Positions 9,643-17,507 of a DNA stretch of 43,945 nt are shown piece after piece. The stretch spans positions 1 through 43,945 of the forward strand of contig JACREQ010000078.1 of assembly GCA_016218155.1 (NCBI GenBank). The letters are read 5' to 3'. The notes below the pieces were generated by a model that did not search any database, was not told the origin of the DNA, and saw nothing but the letters and a program-made list of their open reading frames with translations. Position 1 is the stretch's first letter, and each line of letters starts with the position of its first letter. The DNA is from Bacteroidia bacterium. Lineage in GTDB: Bacteria; Bacteroidota; Bacteroidia; Bacteroidales; GWA2-32-17. The position numbers were made by a program, and so were the translations under genes.

Positions 9643-10896
9643 ATGGTAAAAGCCGCTGCATTACTTTACGCAGTTTTTATTTCAATTATTATCGCATTAT
9701 TATCCGGTTTCTTTATTCTTTGGACATTTTATCAAAGCCGTTATCTTGATGATGAATTTATTAAAGAAAGGCTTGTTAGTGATGTGAATTCCGCTATGAA
9801 TATTGTCCTCGAAATGCCGGAAACTTTAAACCAAAACAAAATAAAGTTATTCGACAATGAAGAAAGAGAAATAACATTACAAAAGAAAATATGGGGATTT
9901 TATCAGATTATAGTTTGTAGTGGAAATTGGAACAGATTTACTTATTCAAAAAAAGCTCTGATTGGTGATGATATTTTCAGTGGTGATAAAGTGGCTTTAT
10001 ACTTATGCGATCAGGGCGATTATCTGAATGTTTGTGGTAAAACTTTATTAAAAGGAACATGCTGGTTGCCAAAAAAGGGAATAAAAAGAGCGTATATAGA
10101 AGGAAGTAGTTTTTCAGGAACCAACTTCGTTGAAGGTGTAATAAAACAAAGTGAAAAGAACTTGCCAGAGCTTAATAAAAGCATGGTTGATTATAATGTT
10201 GCCATGCTTGAAGGAAAACCGAGTGTTCAGGATAGTTTAATTTGGTTTGAAGCGTTACAGGAAAAAGACACTATTTCTAATGATTTCAATAAAAAGACAC
10301 TTTATATTTATTCTGAACAAGTAATTATTTTAGAAAATAAGATAATCTCAGGGAACGTTGTTATCAAATCAACTAAAGGGATTGAGATAAAAGAGTCTGT
10401 ACAAATTCGTGATGCTGTAATTTATGCACCTTATGTTATAATTGAAAATAATTTTCAAGGAACTTTACAGGCATTTGTTTCAGATTCTGCAAAAGTAGGT
10501 GAAGATTGCCGTTTGAAGTATCCAACTGTAATAGCGTTACTGAATAAAAAGGATACAAAAACAAGATCATTTATTAGTATTGGCGAAAAGTCCGAACTTT
10601 CTGGTGCACTTGTATTGTACAAAGAAAAGGAAGAACAGAAAAACAGTTCAATTTTAAAAATCGAGAAAGATGTAGTAATTAATGGACAGGTATATTGTAA
10701 TTCTTTAGTAGATCATAAAGGATGTGTTAATGGTAGCTTATATTGCAAACGATTTATTCTTTCTACACCTTCATCAGTTTACGAAAATCATTTATTGAAT
10801 GCTACCGTAAATTTCGAAGGATTATCAAAGTATTTTACTGGAATAAGTTTACTTGAATCAAGCAAGAAAAAAGAAATTATACGATGGCTTCAATAA
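9643..10896 (+). CDS. Membrane-anchored beta-helix protein, possible GspK/PilX-like component
   Basis: A protein of 417 residues with one N-terminal hydrophobic helix (about residues 4-29) but no prepilin cleavage motif with Glu at position 5. The hydrophobic start resembles the helix of PilX/GspK-type minor pilins. The middle and C-terminal parts show repeated short beta strands of bactofilin-like character: NKIISGNVVIKSTKGIEIK, IYAPYVIIENNFQGTLQAFV, VINGQVYCNSLVDHKGCVNGSLYCKRF. It lies just before two pseudopilin genes and overlaps the first of them by 13 bases, so a tip or scaffold role in the pseudopilus is plausible. Function is inferred, not recognised. Confidence 0.65.
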   Translation: MVKAAALLYAVFISIIIALLSGFFILWTFYQSRYLDDEFIKERLVSDVNSAMNIVLEMPETLNQNKIKLFDNEEREITLQKKIWGFYQIIVCSGNWNRFTYSKKALIGDDIFSGDKVALYLCDQGDYLNVCGKTLLKGTCWLPKKGIKRAYIEGSSFSGTNFVEGVIKQSEKNLPELNKSMVDYNVAMLEGKPSVQDSLIWFEALQEKDTISNDFNKKTLYIYSEQVIILENKIISGNVVIKSTKGIEIKESVQIRDAVIYAPYVIIENNFQGTLQAFVSDSAKVGEDCRLKYPTVIALLNKKDTKTRSFISIGEKSELSGALVLYKEKEEQKNSSILKIEKDVVINGQVYCNSLVDHKGCVNGSLYCKRFILSTPSSVYENHLLNATVNFEGLSKYFTGISLLESSKKKEIIRWLQ

Positions 10897-11261
10897 AAAA
10901 ACTACCCTCGTTTACTTTGATCGAAGTACTTGTCTCAATGATTATCATTTTAGTCATGTCTAGCCTTGCTACACTTGCGTTTGTGAATTTATCGGGAATG
11001 GGAAAAAATCGTAAAAAACTCGAAGCAATTATTTATACCACTAATATTTTAAACGAAGCCAAAAAAGAATATAATTATCTTGATGAAGAATTTAATTTTC
11101 CCGGAATGATAATTAAAAAAACAACAGAAGAATATCCGAATACAAAATCCCTTAAAATTTTGAAAATATCCGCTTTCACCATAGAAAATAAGCCGATCAT
11201 AGAACGTGAGGAAATTATAAGAGTTCAAATCACAGAAATAACAAATCAAGTCACAAATTAA
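10884..11261 (+). CDS. Minor pseudopilin (GspI/GspH-like)
   Basis: A type IV pilin-like protein of 125 residues. The leader MASIKKLPS is followed by F10-T-L-I-E14-V-L-V, an almost canonical prepilin motif with Glu at mature position 5, then a hydrophobic helix to about residue 32. The globular part is short, as in minor pseudopilins that form the pseudopilus tip. It overlaps the beta-helix gene upstream by 13 bases and abuts the next pseudopilin with no gap. Which of the GspH/I/J classes it belongs to cannot be decided by eye. Confidence 0.85.
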   Translation: MASIKKLPSFTLIEVLVSMIIILVMSSLATLAFVNLSGMGKNRKKLEAIIYTTNILNEAKKEYNYLDEEFNFPGMIIKKTTEEYPNTKSLKILKISAFTIENKPIIEREEIIRVQITEITNQVTN

Positions 11262-11744
11262 ATGAAGAGATTAAGAGCATTTTCGATGGTAGAACTGATG
11301 GTGGCAATGATTGTCAGTTCTATTGTTATTGGCGTTGCTCTTACTGTTTACATGAATTTAAATCAATATTATCAGGATTTTAAAGAAAAGGGTAAAATAG
11401 ATAGTGAGTTGCTCCTGTTGGTCTCAACAATGCGTGCAGATATGGAGAAGTCGTATGAAGTACATGGTGATAATTCTGATTTAACAATGGTTTTTGAAGC
11501 CGGAAAAACCATCAATTATAGTTTTGAAGGTAAATTTATCTTAAGAAAAATAGATGATGTTACCGATACTTTTTATAATCCGATTCAGGAAGTAGAAGTA
11601 AATTATTTAGATAATGAGAATAAATACGTTAATGATCTGTTGGTAAACATTAAGCAAGTAGAATCTATTTTTCCGTTACATATAACAAAAGAATATTCCA
11701 GGGATTTGTTATTTTATATAGACCCAATTAACAATGAGCATTGA
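11262..11744 (+). CDS. Minor pseudopilin (GspJ-like)
   Basis: A 160-residue pilin-like protein with leader MKRLRA, then F7-S-M-V-E11-L-M-V and a hydrophobic helix to about residue 30, giving the expected Glu at mature position 5. The C-terminal region alternates short strands and polar loops like GspJ-type tip subunits. It starts directly after the preceding pseudopilin stop and overlaps the platform gene by 11 bases, so translation of the three genes is probably coupled. Confidence 0.83.
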   Translation: MKRLRAFSMVELMVAMIVSSIVIGVALTVYMNLNQYYQDFKEKGKIDSELLLLVSTMRADMEKSYEVHGDNSDLTMVFEAGKTINYSFEGKFILRKIDDVTDTFYNPIQEVEVNYLDNENKYVNDLLVNIKQVESIFPLHITKEYSRDLLFYIDPINNEH

Positions 11745-12882
11745 TATAAAGAAAATAAAACCTAACAATGAAAAAGAGGTTCGCAAAGAGAAAAAGAAAA
11801 GCGAAATAGCTGATTTCTTTTCTCGTGATATTTCTCTTTTCGGAAACAAGCTAAATGATAAGAAAAAGGAAAATTTCTTTTCCGAACTTAGTACGTTACT
11901 TTCTTCCGGGATTGATGTTAAAACTGCACTTGAATTAGTTATCGAAGAACAAAAGAAAAAAAACGACAAAGCCCTTTTCGAATCAATCTATAAACAGGTA
12001 ATTAATGGAAAAAGTTTATCCGAAGCAATCATGGATTCCGGGAAATTTACCGTATATGAACATTTCAGTTTAAAAATAGGAGAAGAGAGTGGTAGAATAA
12101 ATGAAGTACTTGAGGATTTGGCTGAATTTCTTAATAAAAAAGTAAAACAAAAAAGACAATTAGTAAATTCTTTTACTTATCCTATTATGGTTCTTGTTAC
12201 TGCTGTAATAGCTGTAATATTTATGATGAATTTTATAGTTCCTATGTTTGTTGATGTATTTAAACGCTTTAATGGAAAATTACCAGCATTAACACAATTT
12301 ATAATTGATGTTTCAAATGTATTTTCAAAAAATATAGGTTGGTTTTTTATTATTGCTTTAGGAATTGCACTATTGATTTATTTACAACGAAAGAAAGACT
12401 GGTACAGAAAACTAAAAAGTAAAATCATTTTGCGATTACCCATCTTTGGCCCGATTGCCAAGAAAATTTACATATCCCGTTTTTGTCAATCGATGTCCAT
12501 GTTAATGGGTTCGCATACACCAATGTTAAAATCCATCGAGCTTGTACAAAATATGATTGGATTTTATCCTTTTGAAAAAGCATTGGAAAAAATTCAGCAG
12601 GATATTTTAAAAGGTTCTTTGTTATATGAGAGCATGAATAAGTTTCCGATTTTCGAGAAACGTGTTATTTCATTGGTTCGTGTGGGTGAAGAAGTCAATC
12701 AACTCGATAAAATTTTCGATAAACTCAATAAACACTACTCGGAAGAACTGGAACATAAAATAAGTATGCTGAGTAGTCTACTTGAACCGATTTTAATTAT
12801 TTTTGTTGGTATTCTTGTAGGAATTATTCTTGTAGCAATGTATTTGCCATTGTTTAGTATTAGTACAAGTGTGTACGGATAA
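11734..12882 (+). CDS. gspF: GspF/PilC inner-membrane platform protein
   Basis: A 382-residue polytopic protein of the T2SS/T4P platform. Two repeated helical cytoplasmic domains (about 45-145 and 245-345) each precede membrane segments: helices at about 150-173, 201-218 and 350-375. Family hallmarks include FFSELSTLLSSGIDVKTALEL, FSLKIGEESGRINEVLEDLA and, in the second copy, FCQSMSMLMGSHTPMLKSIELV and ISLVRVGEEVNQLDKIFDKL. The first 40 residues are a charged extension. It is the last core component of the operon. Confidence 0.93.
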   Translation: MSIDIKKIKPNNEKEVRKEKKKSEIADFFSRDISLFGNKLNDKKKENFFSELSTLLSSGIDVKTALELVIEEQKKKNDKALFESIYKQVINGKSLSEAIMDSGKFTVYEHFSLKIGEESGRINEVLEDLAEFLNKKVKQKRQLVNSFTYPIMVLVTAVIAVIFMMNFIVPMFVDVFKRFNGKLPALTQFIIDVSNVFSKNIGWFFIIALGIALLIYLQRKKDWYRKLKSKIILRLPIFGPIAKKIYISRFCQSMSMLMGSHTPMLKSIELVQNMIGFYPFEKALEKIQQDILKGSLLYESMNKFPIFEKRVISLVRVGEEVNQLDKIFDKLNKHYSEELEHKISMLSSLLEPILIIFVGILVGIILVAMYLPLFSISTSVYG

Positions 12883-12903
12883 TATTTTTAAATAAATGAA
12901 AAT

Positions 12904-13335
12904 ATGAAAATCGGAGATAGCGTTAAAGTAAAGATAGGCGTATTAGATTCTGAATTTGAAAAATATAAAATTTTCGGATGGCAAGGTCGGATAATTGAAA
13001 TATATGATTTAGATGAACTGCAACTTGAAATAGAGCTGGATAGTATTACTCTGAAACAACTTCCCAAAGAATATATTTGGGAAAGTCTGAATAATGGAAG
13101 TGACTATGCTCTCCTCGAAATTCTTCATTCCGACGTTCAATTGGTAGAACCACGTGATACTATTGATGAAGTAAAAGCAGTAAGACAAGAAATGAATAAA
13201 GAATTAGATTATGTTTCGGTATTAGATGAAGGAGAAGATGAAAACAAAAGATTTATTGCAGCGTTTAATGCTTTACAAAGTGTTATAGATCCGAGAATAT
13301 CTTATAGTGAAATAAAATATCCATCTTTGAATTAA
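12904..13335 (+). CDS. Small protein with SH3/KOW-like N-terminal half
   Basis: I do not recognise a named family for this 143-residue soluble protein. The first 80 residues have a beta-barrel pattern (IGDSVKVKIG, FGWQGRIIEIY, LQLEIELDSITLKQLP) reminiscent of SH3/KOW-type domains, in which a GWQGRI turn is common. The rest is acidic and helical. It follows the GspF gene by 21 bp on the same strand and is probably co-transcribed, but nothing ties it functionally to secretion. Confidence 0.6.
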   Translation: MKIGDSVKVKIGVLDSEFEKYKIFGWQGRIIEIYDLDELQLEIELDSITLKQLPKEYIWESLNNGSDYALLEILHSDVQLVEPRDTIDEVKAVRQEMNKELDYVSVLDEGEDENKRFIAAFNALQSVIDPRISYSEIKYPSLN

Positions 13336-13380
13336 TCGAATTTTGCAAAAACAAAGATGATGAAGTTTGGATAATTTATT

Positions 13381-13614
13381 ATGAAAAACAAATCGCATGA
13401 ACGTACTATTTTATTTGAAAAATACTATGATAGTGAATTGAAAGGAGACGATTTAATTAATTTTGAATTTCAACTAAAAACTGACAAAGATTTTGCAGAG
13501 GATTATTTTCTCCAAAAAATTATAATGGAAACTTTAGAGAGAAATGATATTTTTGATCTGCGTGATAAACTTGATAAAATAAGAAAAGACTTTAAAAATA
13601 AAAAAAAATCGTAG
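13381..13614 (+). CDS. Small helical protein resembling anti-sigma-factor N-termini
   Basis: A 77-residue charged protein with the pattern FEKYYDSELKGDDLINFEFQLKTDKDFAEDYFLQK. It resembles the N-terminal segment of Bacteroidota anti-sigma-like proteins, in which a short helix precedes a size-graded acidic helix, but the zinc ligands and the membrane anchor are missing. It ends the plus-strand cluster. It may be a truncated regulator or an independent small protein; the function is unknown. Confidence 0.5.
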   Translation: MKNKSHERTILFEKYYDSELKGDDLINFEFQLKTDKDFAEDYFLQKIIMETLERNDIFDLRDKLDKIRKDFKNKKKS

Positions 13615-14090
13615 ATTTTTACTTAAAATTCTTAATATTCTTCAAGTTTTTGACTCTGGCGAATAAAAAACATCATGAATTGACGGAAAAAAATGAGAAA
13701 ATCATTATTCTATTCGGTTAATATCTAAAAAACGCCAAAAAACGCCCGAAAAAACCAAAGTGCACATTAAAAAATTTATTTCGCACATGAATTTTATCTT
13801 TTTTCGACCAGAAAACGACCATTTTCTCCGTTTTTCAAATTGGAAAATAAAAAGTGTACAAAAAAAATCATTAAAATTTTACAGAAATTCGACTAGAATG
13901 TAATCAGACTTGATATTTGAGTGATTAATCCTTGCTTCGTAATAAAGAGCAAGGGATTAATTTGAAAGCAATCTACCTTACTTTATTTGTTAATATAGAA
14001 TAGTAATATTTTGCGATTTTCGACAATGGCGGTCTGTATATAACTCTAAAACTGCCCTCAAAATGTTTTTGGTTCGATTTCCTTACGATT
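13615..14090. other. Gene-free segment with phased CGCC/CGACC repeats and a dyad
   Basis: This stretch lies between the last plus-strand gene and the minus-strand integrative module. No convincing gene is seen. It holds two short runs of helically spaced C-rich words: CGCC at 13733 and 13743, then CGACC at 13805 and 13816 continued by CTCC at 13826. It also holds the ATTTATTTCGCAC word at 13774-13786 and an imperfect dyad at 13925-13960. Similar words recur at 43265-43514 beside another HTH gene. It is the best candidate for one end of the integrative module. Confidence 0.5.
13925..13960. repeat. Imperfect inverted repeat
   Basis: TTAATCCTTGCT (13925-13936) pairs with AGCAAGGGATTAA (13948-13960) with one extra G, around an 11-base loop. 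There is no T run on either side, so a simple terminator is less likely. It could be a recombinase or protein binding site at the edge of the integrative module. Confidence 0.45.
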
Positions 14091-14636
14091 TTAATGGGTT
14101 CTTTGTGGTTTGCTCTTTGCTAAGCTAAGTTCATTCTCTAATCGCTGAATTCTTTCGTCTTTGAATTTTAATTCGCTTTGAAGGAGTTTATGTTCAATAA
14201 CCTTCTCCATTCCTTCCTGAGCTTTCTGTTGAATTTTTTCTCTTTCATCCAGTACTTTACTTTTAAGGTCAAGGACTTCAATTTTTTCTTTGAAAATTTC
14301 TTTTTCCTGTTCCTTTAGTTTTCTTTCCTGTTCCTGTAAGGATTTATTCTTTATTGCAAGTTGTTCTTCCCATTGTCTGAGCTTCTTCTCATTATCAGAA
14401 CCTGTTTTATTTATCCCTGAATTTGAGATTTCAGAACTGTGAATGCTTTCATGTACACTGTGTACAAAAGAATGTGCATTTTCGTTTTCTTCCAGCTTTT
14501 CAGAGCAGAAATCCATAATTATAGCAGCCAAAGCAGGTTTTTTACCTGTTTTTATTCTGCGTTTTTCCTGTTCGGTCTGTAAGCTTTCATATAAGCTCTG
14601 TGGCACTTCAAGGCGGATTCCGGTAGTTGCGTTCAT
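14091..14636 (-). CDS. Mobile-element protein: RHH-like N-terminus plus coiled coil
   Basis: A 181-residue protein. The first 50 residues (IRLEVPQSLYESLQTEQEKRRIKTGKKPALAAIIMDF) have the strand-helix-helix look of ribbon-helix-helix or relaxosome-accessory proteins. From about residue 80 to the end it is a continuous heptad-rich coiled coil (KKLRQWEEQL, LQEQERKLKEQEKEI). It is the last gene of the minus-strand module with the recombinase trio and lies downstream of a terminator. A DNA-binding, multimer-forming accessory of the element is my inference; no exact family is recognised. Confidence 0.6.
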   Translation of the reverse strand: MNATTGIRLEVPQSLYESLQTEQEKRRIKTGKKPALAAIIMDFCSEKLEENENAHSFVHSVHESIHSSEISNSGINKTGSDNEKKLRQWEEQLAIKNKSLQEQERKLKEQEKEIFKEKIEVLDLKSKVLDEREKIQQKAQEGMEKVIEHKLLQSELKFKDERIQRLENELSLAKSKPQRTH

Positions 14637-14656
14637 AATTTTAGTTTTAAGGTCTT

Positions 14657-14686
14657 AAAAAAGGGCAAAAGCATAGCCTTTGCCCT
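14657..14686 (-). terminator. Rho-independent terminator after the acidic small gene
   Basis: Read on the minus strand, AGGGCAAA pairs with TTTGCCCT (plus-strand arms 14679-14686 and 14662-14669) around a 9-base loop and is followed by six T residues (14657-14662 as A on the plus strand). It lies 20 bases past the stop of the 68-residue gene and just before the coiled-coil gene, so it may limit read-through into that gene. Confidence 0.75.
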
Positions 14687-14705
14687 CAAATGAATTCTTT
14701 AGAGG

Positions 14706-14912
14706 TTAATCATCGTCTTCTTCATCGTCTGGATCGAGTAGTTCTGTGAGTTCAAATACAGCCAGACGTTCTCCCGTTTCGTAATAGACATCGACAATAA
14801 TCTCATTGTCATCATTGATTCCCTGAATATCATTATCCAGTTCATGATTACCGATGATCTCGGCAAATTCAGGCATTTGCTCTGCCGGAACTTCAAAGGT
14901 TCTCGTTTTCAT
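14706..14912 (-). CDS. Small acidic protein of the integrative module
   Basis: A 68-residue acidic protein with no recognised family. It begins MKTRTFEVPAEQM and ends in a run of Asp/Glu (LLDPDDEEDDD). It is flanked by the excisionase-like gene upstream (41-bp gap) and a clear terminator downstream. A second reading frame over the same bases exists but has no good context. The acidic composition would suit a DNA mimic or a regulator of the neighbouring DNA-binding proteins, which is speculation. Confidence 0.6.
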   Translation of the reverse strand: MKTRTFEVPAEQMPEFAEIIGNHELDNDIQGINDDNEIIVDVYYETGERLAVFELTELLDPDDEEDDD

Positions 14913-14953
14913 TTTTTTTGAATTTTAACTTGATTAATAATTGGTAAATAGAA

Positions 14954-15301
14954 TTAGCCTTCCAGATGATCTTTTTTGTATATATAATCTTCGGCTTGTT
15001 TTTCGGAATCATAGATAGTTTTCTGCCTTCCGTTTTTAAGCCATTCTTCTACCTGAGATTTCTCAAAAATGAGTTTTTTACCCCTTTTGATATAAGGTAT
15101 TTGTCTTCGGTGAACCAGACCGTAAATACTGGGAACAGCCAGATTAAGTTTCTTTGCTACTTCCTGAATGTTTAACAAATCATTTTCTGTGTTGTCTTTG
15201 GTCGGGTTATGACCAAATTCCCTGAGTGCCTGTCGCACTTCTTCCCGAAGCATGTTGCGTACTTCCTGGACTGATAGCTGAGTGAATACAAGATTTTCCA
15301 T
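14954..15301 (-). CDS. Excisionase-like HTH protein
   Basis: A 115-residue protein with a MerR-like winged HTH of the excisionase (HTH_17) type at about residues 45-90: LNIQEVAKKLNLAVPSIYGLVHRRQIPYIKRGKKLIFEKSQVEEWL. Such proteins bend DNA at attachment sites and bias tyrosine recombinases toward excision, and often repress their own promoter. Its promoter region carries a -7 box and a GC-rich dyad (15345-15377) that fits autoregulation. It sits in the same-strand cluster as three tyrosine recombinases. Confidence 0.85.
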   Translation of the reverse strand: MENLVFTQLSVQEVRNMLREEVRQALREFGHNPTKDNTENDLLNIQEVAKKLNLAVPSIYGLVHRRQIPYIKRGKKLIFEKSQVEEWLKNGRQKTIYDSEKQAEDYIYKKDHLEG

Positions 15302-15344
15302 TTGATAAAGAATTATAAACTTTACCCAAAATTGCTATCAAAAA

Positions 15345-15352
15345 CAAAGTTA
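15345..15352 (-). promoter_or_regulatory. Bacteroidota-type -7 box for the excisionase gene
   Basis: On the minus strand these bases read TAACTTTG, an exact match to the TAnnTTTG consensus of Bacteroidota sigma-ABfr promoters, 44 bases upstream of the HTH start codon. A T-rich -33 candidate lies about 20 bases further upstream, on the far side of the dyad. Confidence 0.55.
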
Positions 15353-15377
15353 GGGTGACCCTATGGGTGCACCCTAA
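15350..15377. promoter_or_regulatory. GC-rich nested dyad, likely operator
   Basis: TTAGGGTG (15350-15357) is repeated in inverse as CACCCTAA (15370-15377). Inside are ACCC-TAT-GGGT and the palindrome GGGTGCACCC. It is a GC-rich island in an AT-rich spacer. It covers the gap between the -7 box and the expected -33 position of the excisionase promoter, the place where a repressor would block RNA polymerase. Confidence 0.6.
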
Positions 15378-15459
15378 ATGTTTAATCATATTGATTATCA
15401 ATACGATTATTTTTGCAAAAAGAAACTTTTTCTGATTTTAAATAATCAGAAAATTAATT

Positions 15460-16257
15460 TTATACAGCAATTTCATTATTAATCATCTTCACCACTTCCT
15501 CCATTCCCATCTTTTCAAAATATAATCTTATAAAGCGAAGGTCATCTTTTACTGATTTATCATTAACCTTAAAGGGATTTTGTAATTTTTTATAGATATT
15601 GTCGAAGTTTTTTCCTGTGAGAAACTGAATAAACCGGGCAATTTCTGTTTTATCTACATTTTTTACATTTTCATATTTTAAAAGATAATGAACAGCTAAA
15701 ACCTGTCGTGCTGTTGTAAAATCCTTTATTTTTTCTTCGGTCTCTTTTTCAGGGTGGAGTAATTTTGCTCTTCTTAATCTTTTTTCAATTTCTTTATTTA
15801 GTATTTCTGAATTCAAAAACTCGTTAAATTTTTCATAGGCTTTATATTCTGAAAATATTCGTACTAACTCCAAATCTGAATATTGATCTATGAAATAATT
15901 TTCCGGTTTTTTCTTAGGAATTGTTTCATCAAATGTCGGAGTTTCTTTGCCCGGTATTATTTCAATAAAGTCTATAGTATCATTGAGAATCTGTTGATGT
16001 ATTTCTTTACGTAAAATTTTTATAACAAGCGAAAACTCTTTGCCGATTTTATATTCATGTTCCAGAACATTAACAATTACCTCCCTCTCACTGGCTTTAT
16101 AACGAATTTCCAGAACCGCTACACAATAATTTGCAAATTCATTATGGGTATAATCCTTATCATTGGCTTTTGCCATGCGGTTTTTGTAAATATTAACCAA
16201 ACGGTTAAAATAGCGTTCAGTAGTTTCGCTAAAATAGGTATCGAGATTAGTTGACAT
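15460..16257 (-). CDS. Unknown protein of the integrative module
   Basis: A 265-residue soluble, helical, charged protein that I cannot assign. It contains no visible enzyme motif. The N-terminal half (TERYFNRLVNIYKNRMAKANDKDYTHNEFANY) and the C-terminal EIARFIQFLTGKNFDNIYKKL segment suggest a DNA- or protein-binding helical fold; the last segment resembles the C-terminal domain of RteC-like regulators of Bacteroidota conjugative elements, at low confidence. It begins 17 bp after the end of the first recombinase gene, in the same direction, so it is probably co-transcribed. Confidence 0.6.
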   Translation of the reverse strand: MSTNLDTYFSETTERYFNRLVNIYKNRMAKANDKDYTHNEFANYCVAVLEIRYKASEREVIVNVLEHEYKIGKEFSLVIKILRKEIHQQILNDTIDFIEIIPGKETPTFDETIPKKKPENYFIDQYSDLELVRIFSEYKAYEKFNEFLNSEILNKEIEKRLRRAKLLHPEKETEEKIKDFTTARQVLAVHYLLKYENVKNVDKTEIARFIQFLTGKNFDNIYKKLQNPFKVNDKSVKDDLRFIRLYFEKMGMEEVVKMINNEIAV

Positions 16258-16274
16258 ATTTATATTTTTTTTGA

Positions 16275-17387
16275 TTACAATGTAGGTAATTTTTGGATTT
16301 CATGCCTTTTCTTTTCATCTACAATTTTAGCATAAATTTCCGTATGGCGAAGATTAACGTGTCCCAAAAGTTTGCTCACAGTATAAACGTCCATACCATA
16401 AGTAAGGCTTATTGTTGCGAAAGAATGACGAGCAACATGGAAATGTACATTTTTCTTAATTTTTGCTTTTGCAGCCCAAAGCTTAAGTAGATTCCGGGCA
16501 TTTCTCTGAGTAGGAAAATTACAAAACACTTTTTCGGAATTGTTCTTTTCCTGCTTCACTTCATCTAAAATAGCAATGGCTGATTCGGTAAGAGGTACTT
16601 TTAATATTTTACCGGAAGTGCTTTGTGTTTTTATGGGACGTATATTTAATAAATGTATCCTTTTTTTTGATTTGTCTCTCTCTACGGAAATATCCTTCCA
16701 AAGTAGAGCTTCACAGTCGGATACTCTAAGTCCTGTAAAGCAGGAAAATAAAAACACCAAACGTACATGAGGATGTGAAGGAAAAGGGGTTGCTATTAGC
16801 TTTTGTACTTCCTCTACATCCAGAGTAGTTCTTCTTGTTTCCAACTCGTGAGGCATATCAAATTTATCAAAAGGATTAATATTAATAATATCATTCCGAT
16901 AAGCATCTTTAATTCTTGCCCTAAATATTTTAAGATAACCTTTCATTGTGTTATGAGATACTCTTTTTGTCAGGTAATCCTGTAAATTACTAATCCACTC
17001 AGTTGTAATATCCATAAATTTCACATCCTGACCTTCTGAGAAATTATTCAGATGATAAATGAGTGTTTTTATATGAAAATCTCCAGTCTTTCTCTGATAA
17101 GCACGTAAATATTCGTAGGCTGACTGATGTGTAGTTCTTTGTTTAGTTCGTAATCCTTTGATTTCTCCGGTCAACTCCATTTCTCGTTTTTTGCGAATGT
17201 CTTCTGCCAGATCAACAATATTTCTATCGTCAGCAATGATATTTTTAAGTTTACTGTAATCCTTTTGAGTATAAAGCTTCAAAAACTCATATTGACGTTT
17301 CTTATTTCCTTGATCGTCTGTTGAGAAAATATCTAAGTAAAGACTGTATTTACCTGATTTGAGTGATTTATATCGAACTTGTATCAT
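16275..17387 (-). CDS. Tyrosine recombinase, trio member 1
   Basis: A 370-residue recombinase with the Arm-DNA-binding N-terminus typical of Bacteroidota integrases (IQVRYKSLKSGKYSLYLDI), a SAM-like core-binding domain and a complete catalytic domain: R221 (FTGLRVSD), H317 and R320 (HVARHS), H343 (LLGH) and Y352 (IYAKI). It is the most downstream of three consecutive recombinases transcribed leftward. It is clearly paralogous to the next one, sharing the FLFSCFTGLR, YTVSKLLGH and YAKI.DEKK stretches. It is probably active. Confidence 0.93.
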   Translation of the reverse strand: MIQVRYKSLKSGKYSLYLDIFSTDDQGNKKRQYEFLKLYTQKDYSKLKNIIADDRNIVDLAEDIRKKREMELTGEIKGLRTKQRTTHQSAYEYLRAYQRKTGDFHIKTLIYHLNNFSEGQDVKFMDITTEWISNLQDYLTKRVSHNTMKGYLKIFRARIKDAYRNDIININPFDKFDMPHELETRRTTLDVEEVQKLIATPFPSHPHVRLVFLFSCFTGLRVSDCEALLWKDISVERDKSKKRIHLLNIRPIKTQSTSGKILKVPLTESAIAILDEVKQEKNNSEKVFCNFPTQRNARNLLKLWAAKAKIKKNVHFHVARHSFATISLTYGMDVYTVSKLLGHVNLRHTEIYAKIVDEKKRHEIQKLPTL

Positions 17388-17452
17388 AGCATTATGTTTT
17401 ATTGTTCATTGTTTGTTGTTTGGTTATTGAGTCATTAAGTTATTTGTTATTA

Positions 17453-17507
17453 ATTACTTAATAACTTAGTAACTTTATAACCTGTTAACTTCATTACTTA
17501 ATAACTT
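17453..17507. repeat. 15-bp direct repeat pair between two recombinase genes
   Basis: ATTACTTAATAACTT occurs at 17453-17467 and again at 17493-17507, exactly 40 bases apart, with further AACTT words between them and an inverse copy (AAGTTATT) near 17437. The second copy overlaps the stop codon of trio member 2. These could be binding sites or the scar of a small duplication. Confidence 0.6.

Noticed and set aside
13600-13621. AAAATC-GTA-GATTTT hairpin at the end of the plus-strand cluster as a terminator
   Set aside because: The stem is short, AT-only except one pair, and overlaps the stop codon; too weak to call.
15207-15401. Minus-strand frame of 64 residues over the excisionase promoter
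   Set aside because: It overlaps the excisionase 5' end in another frame and reads through the promoter and dyad; no support.
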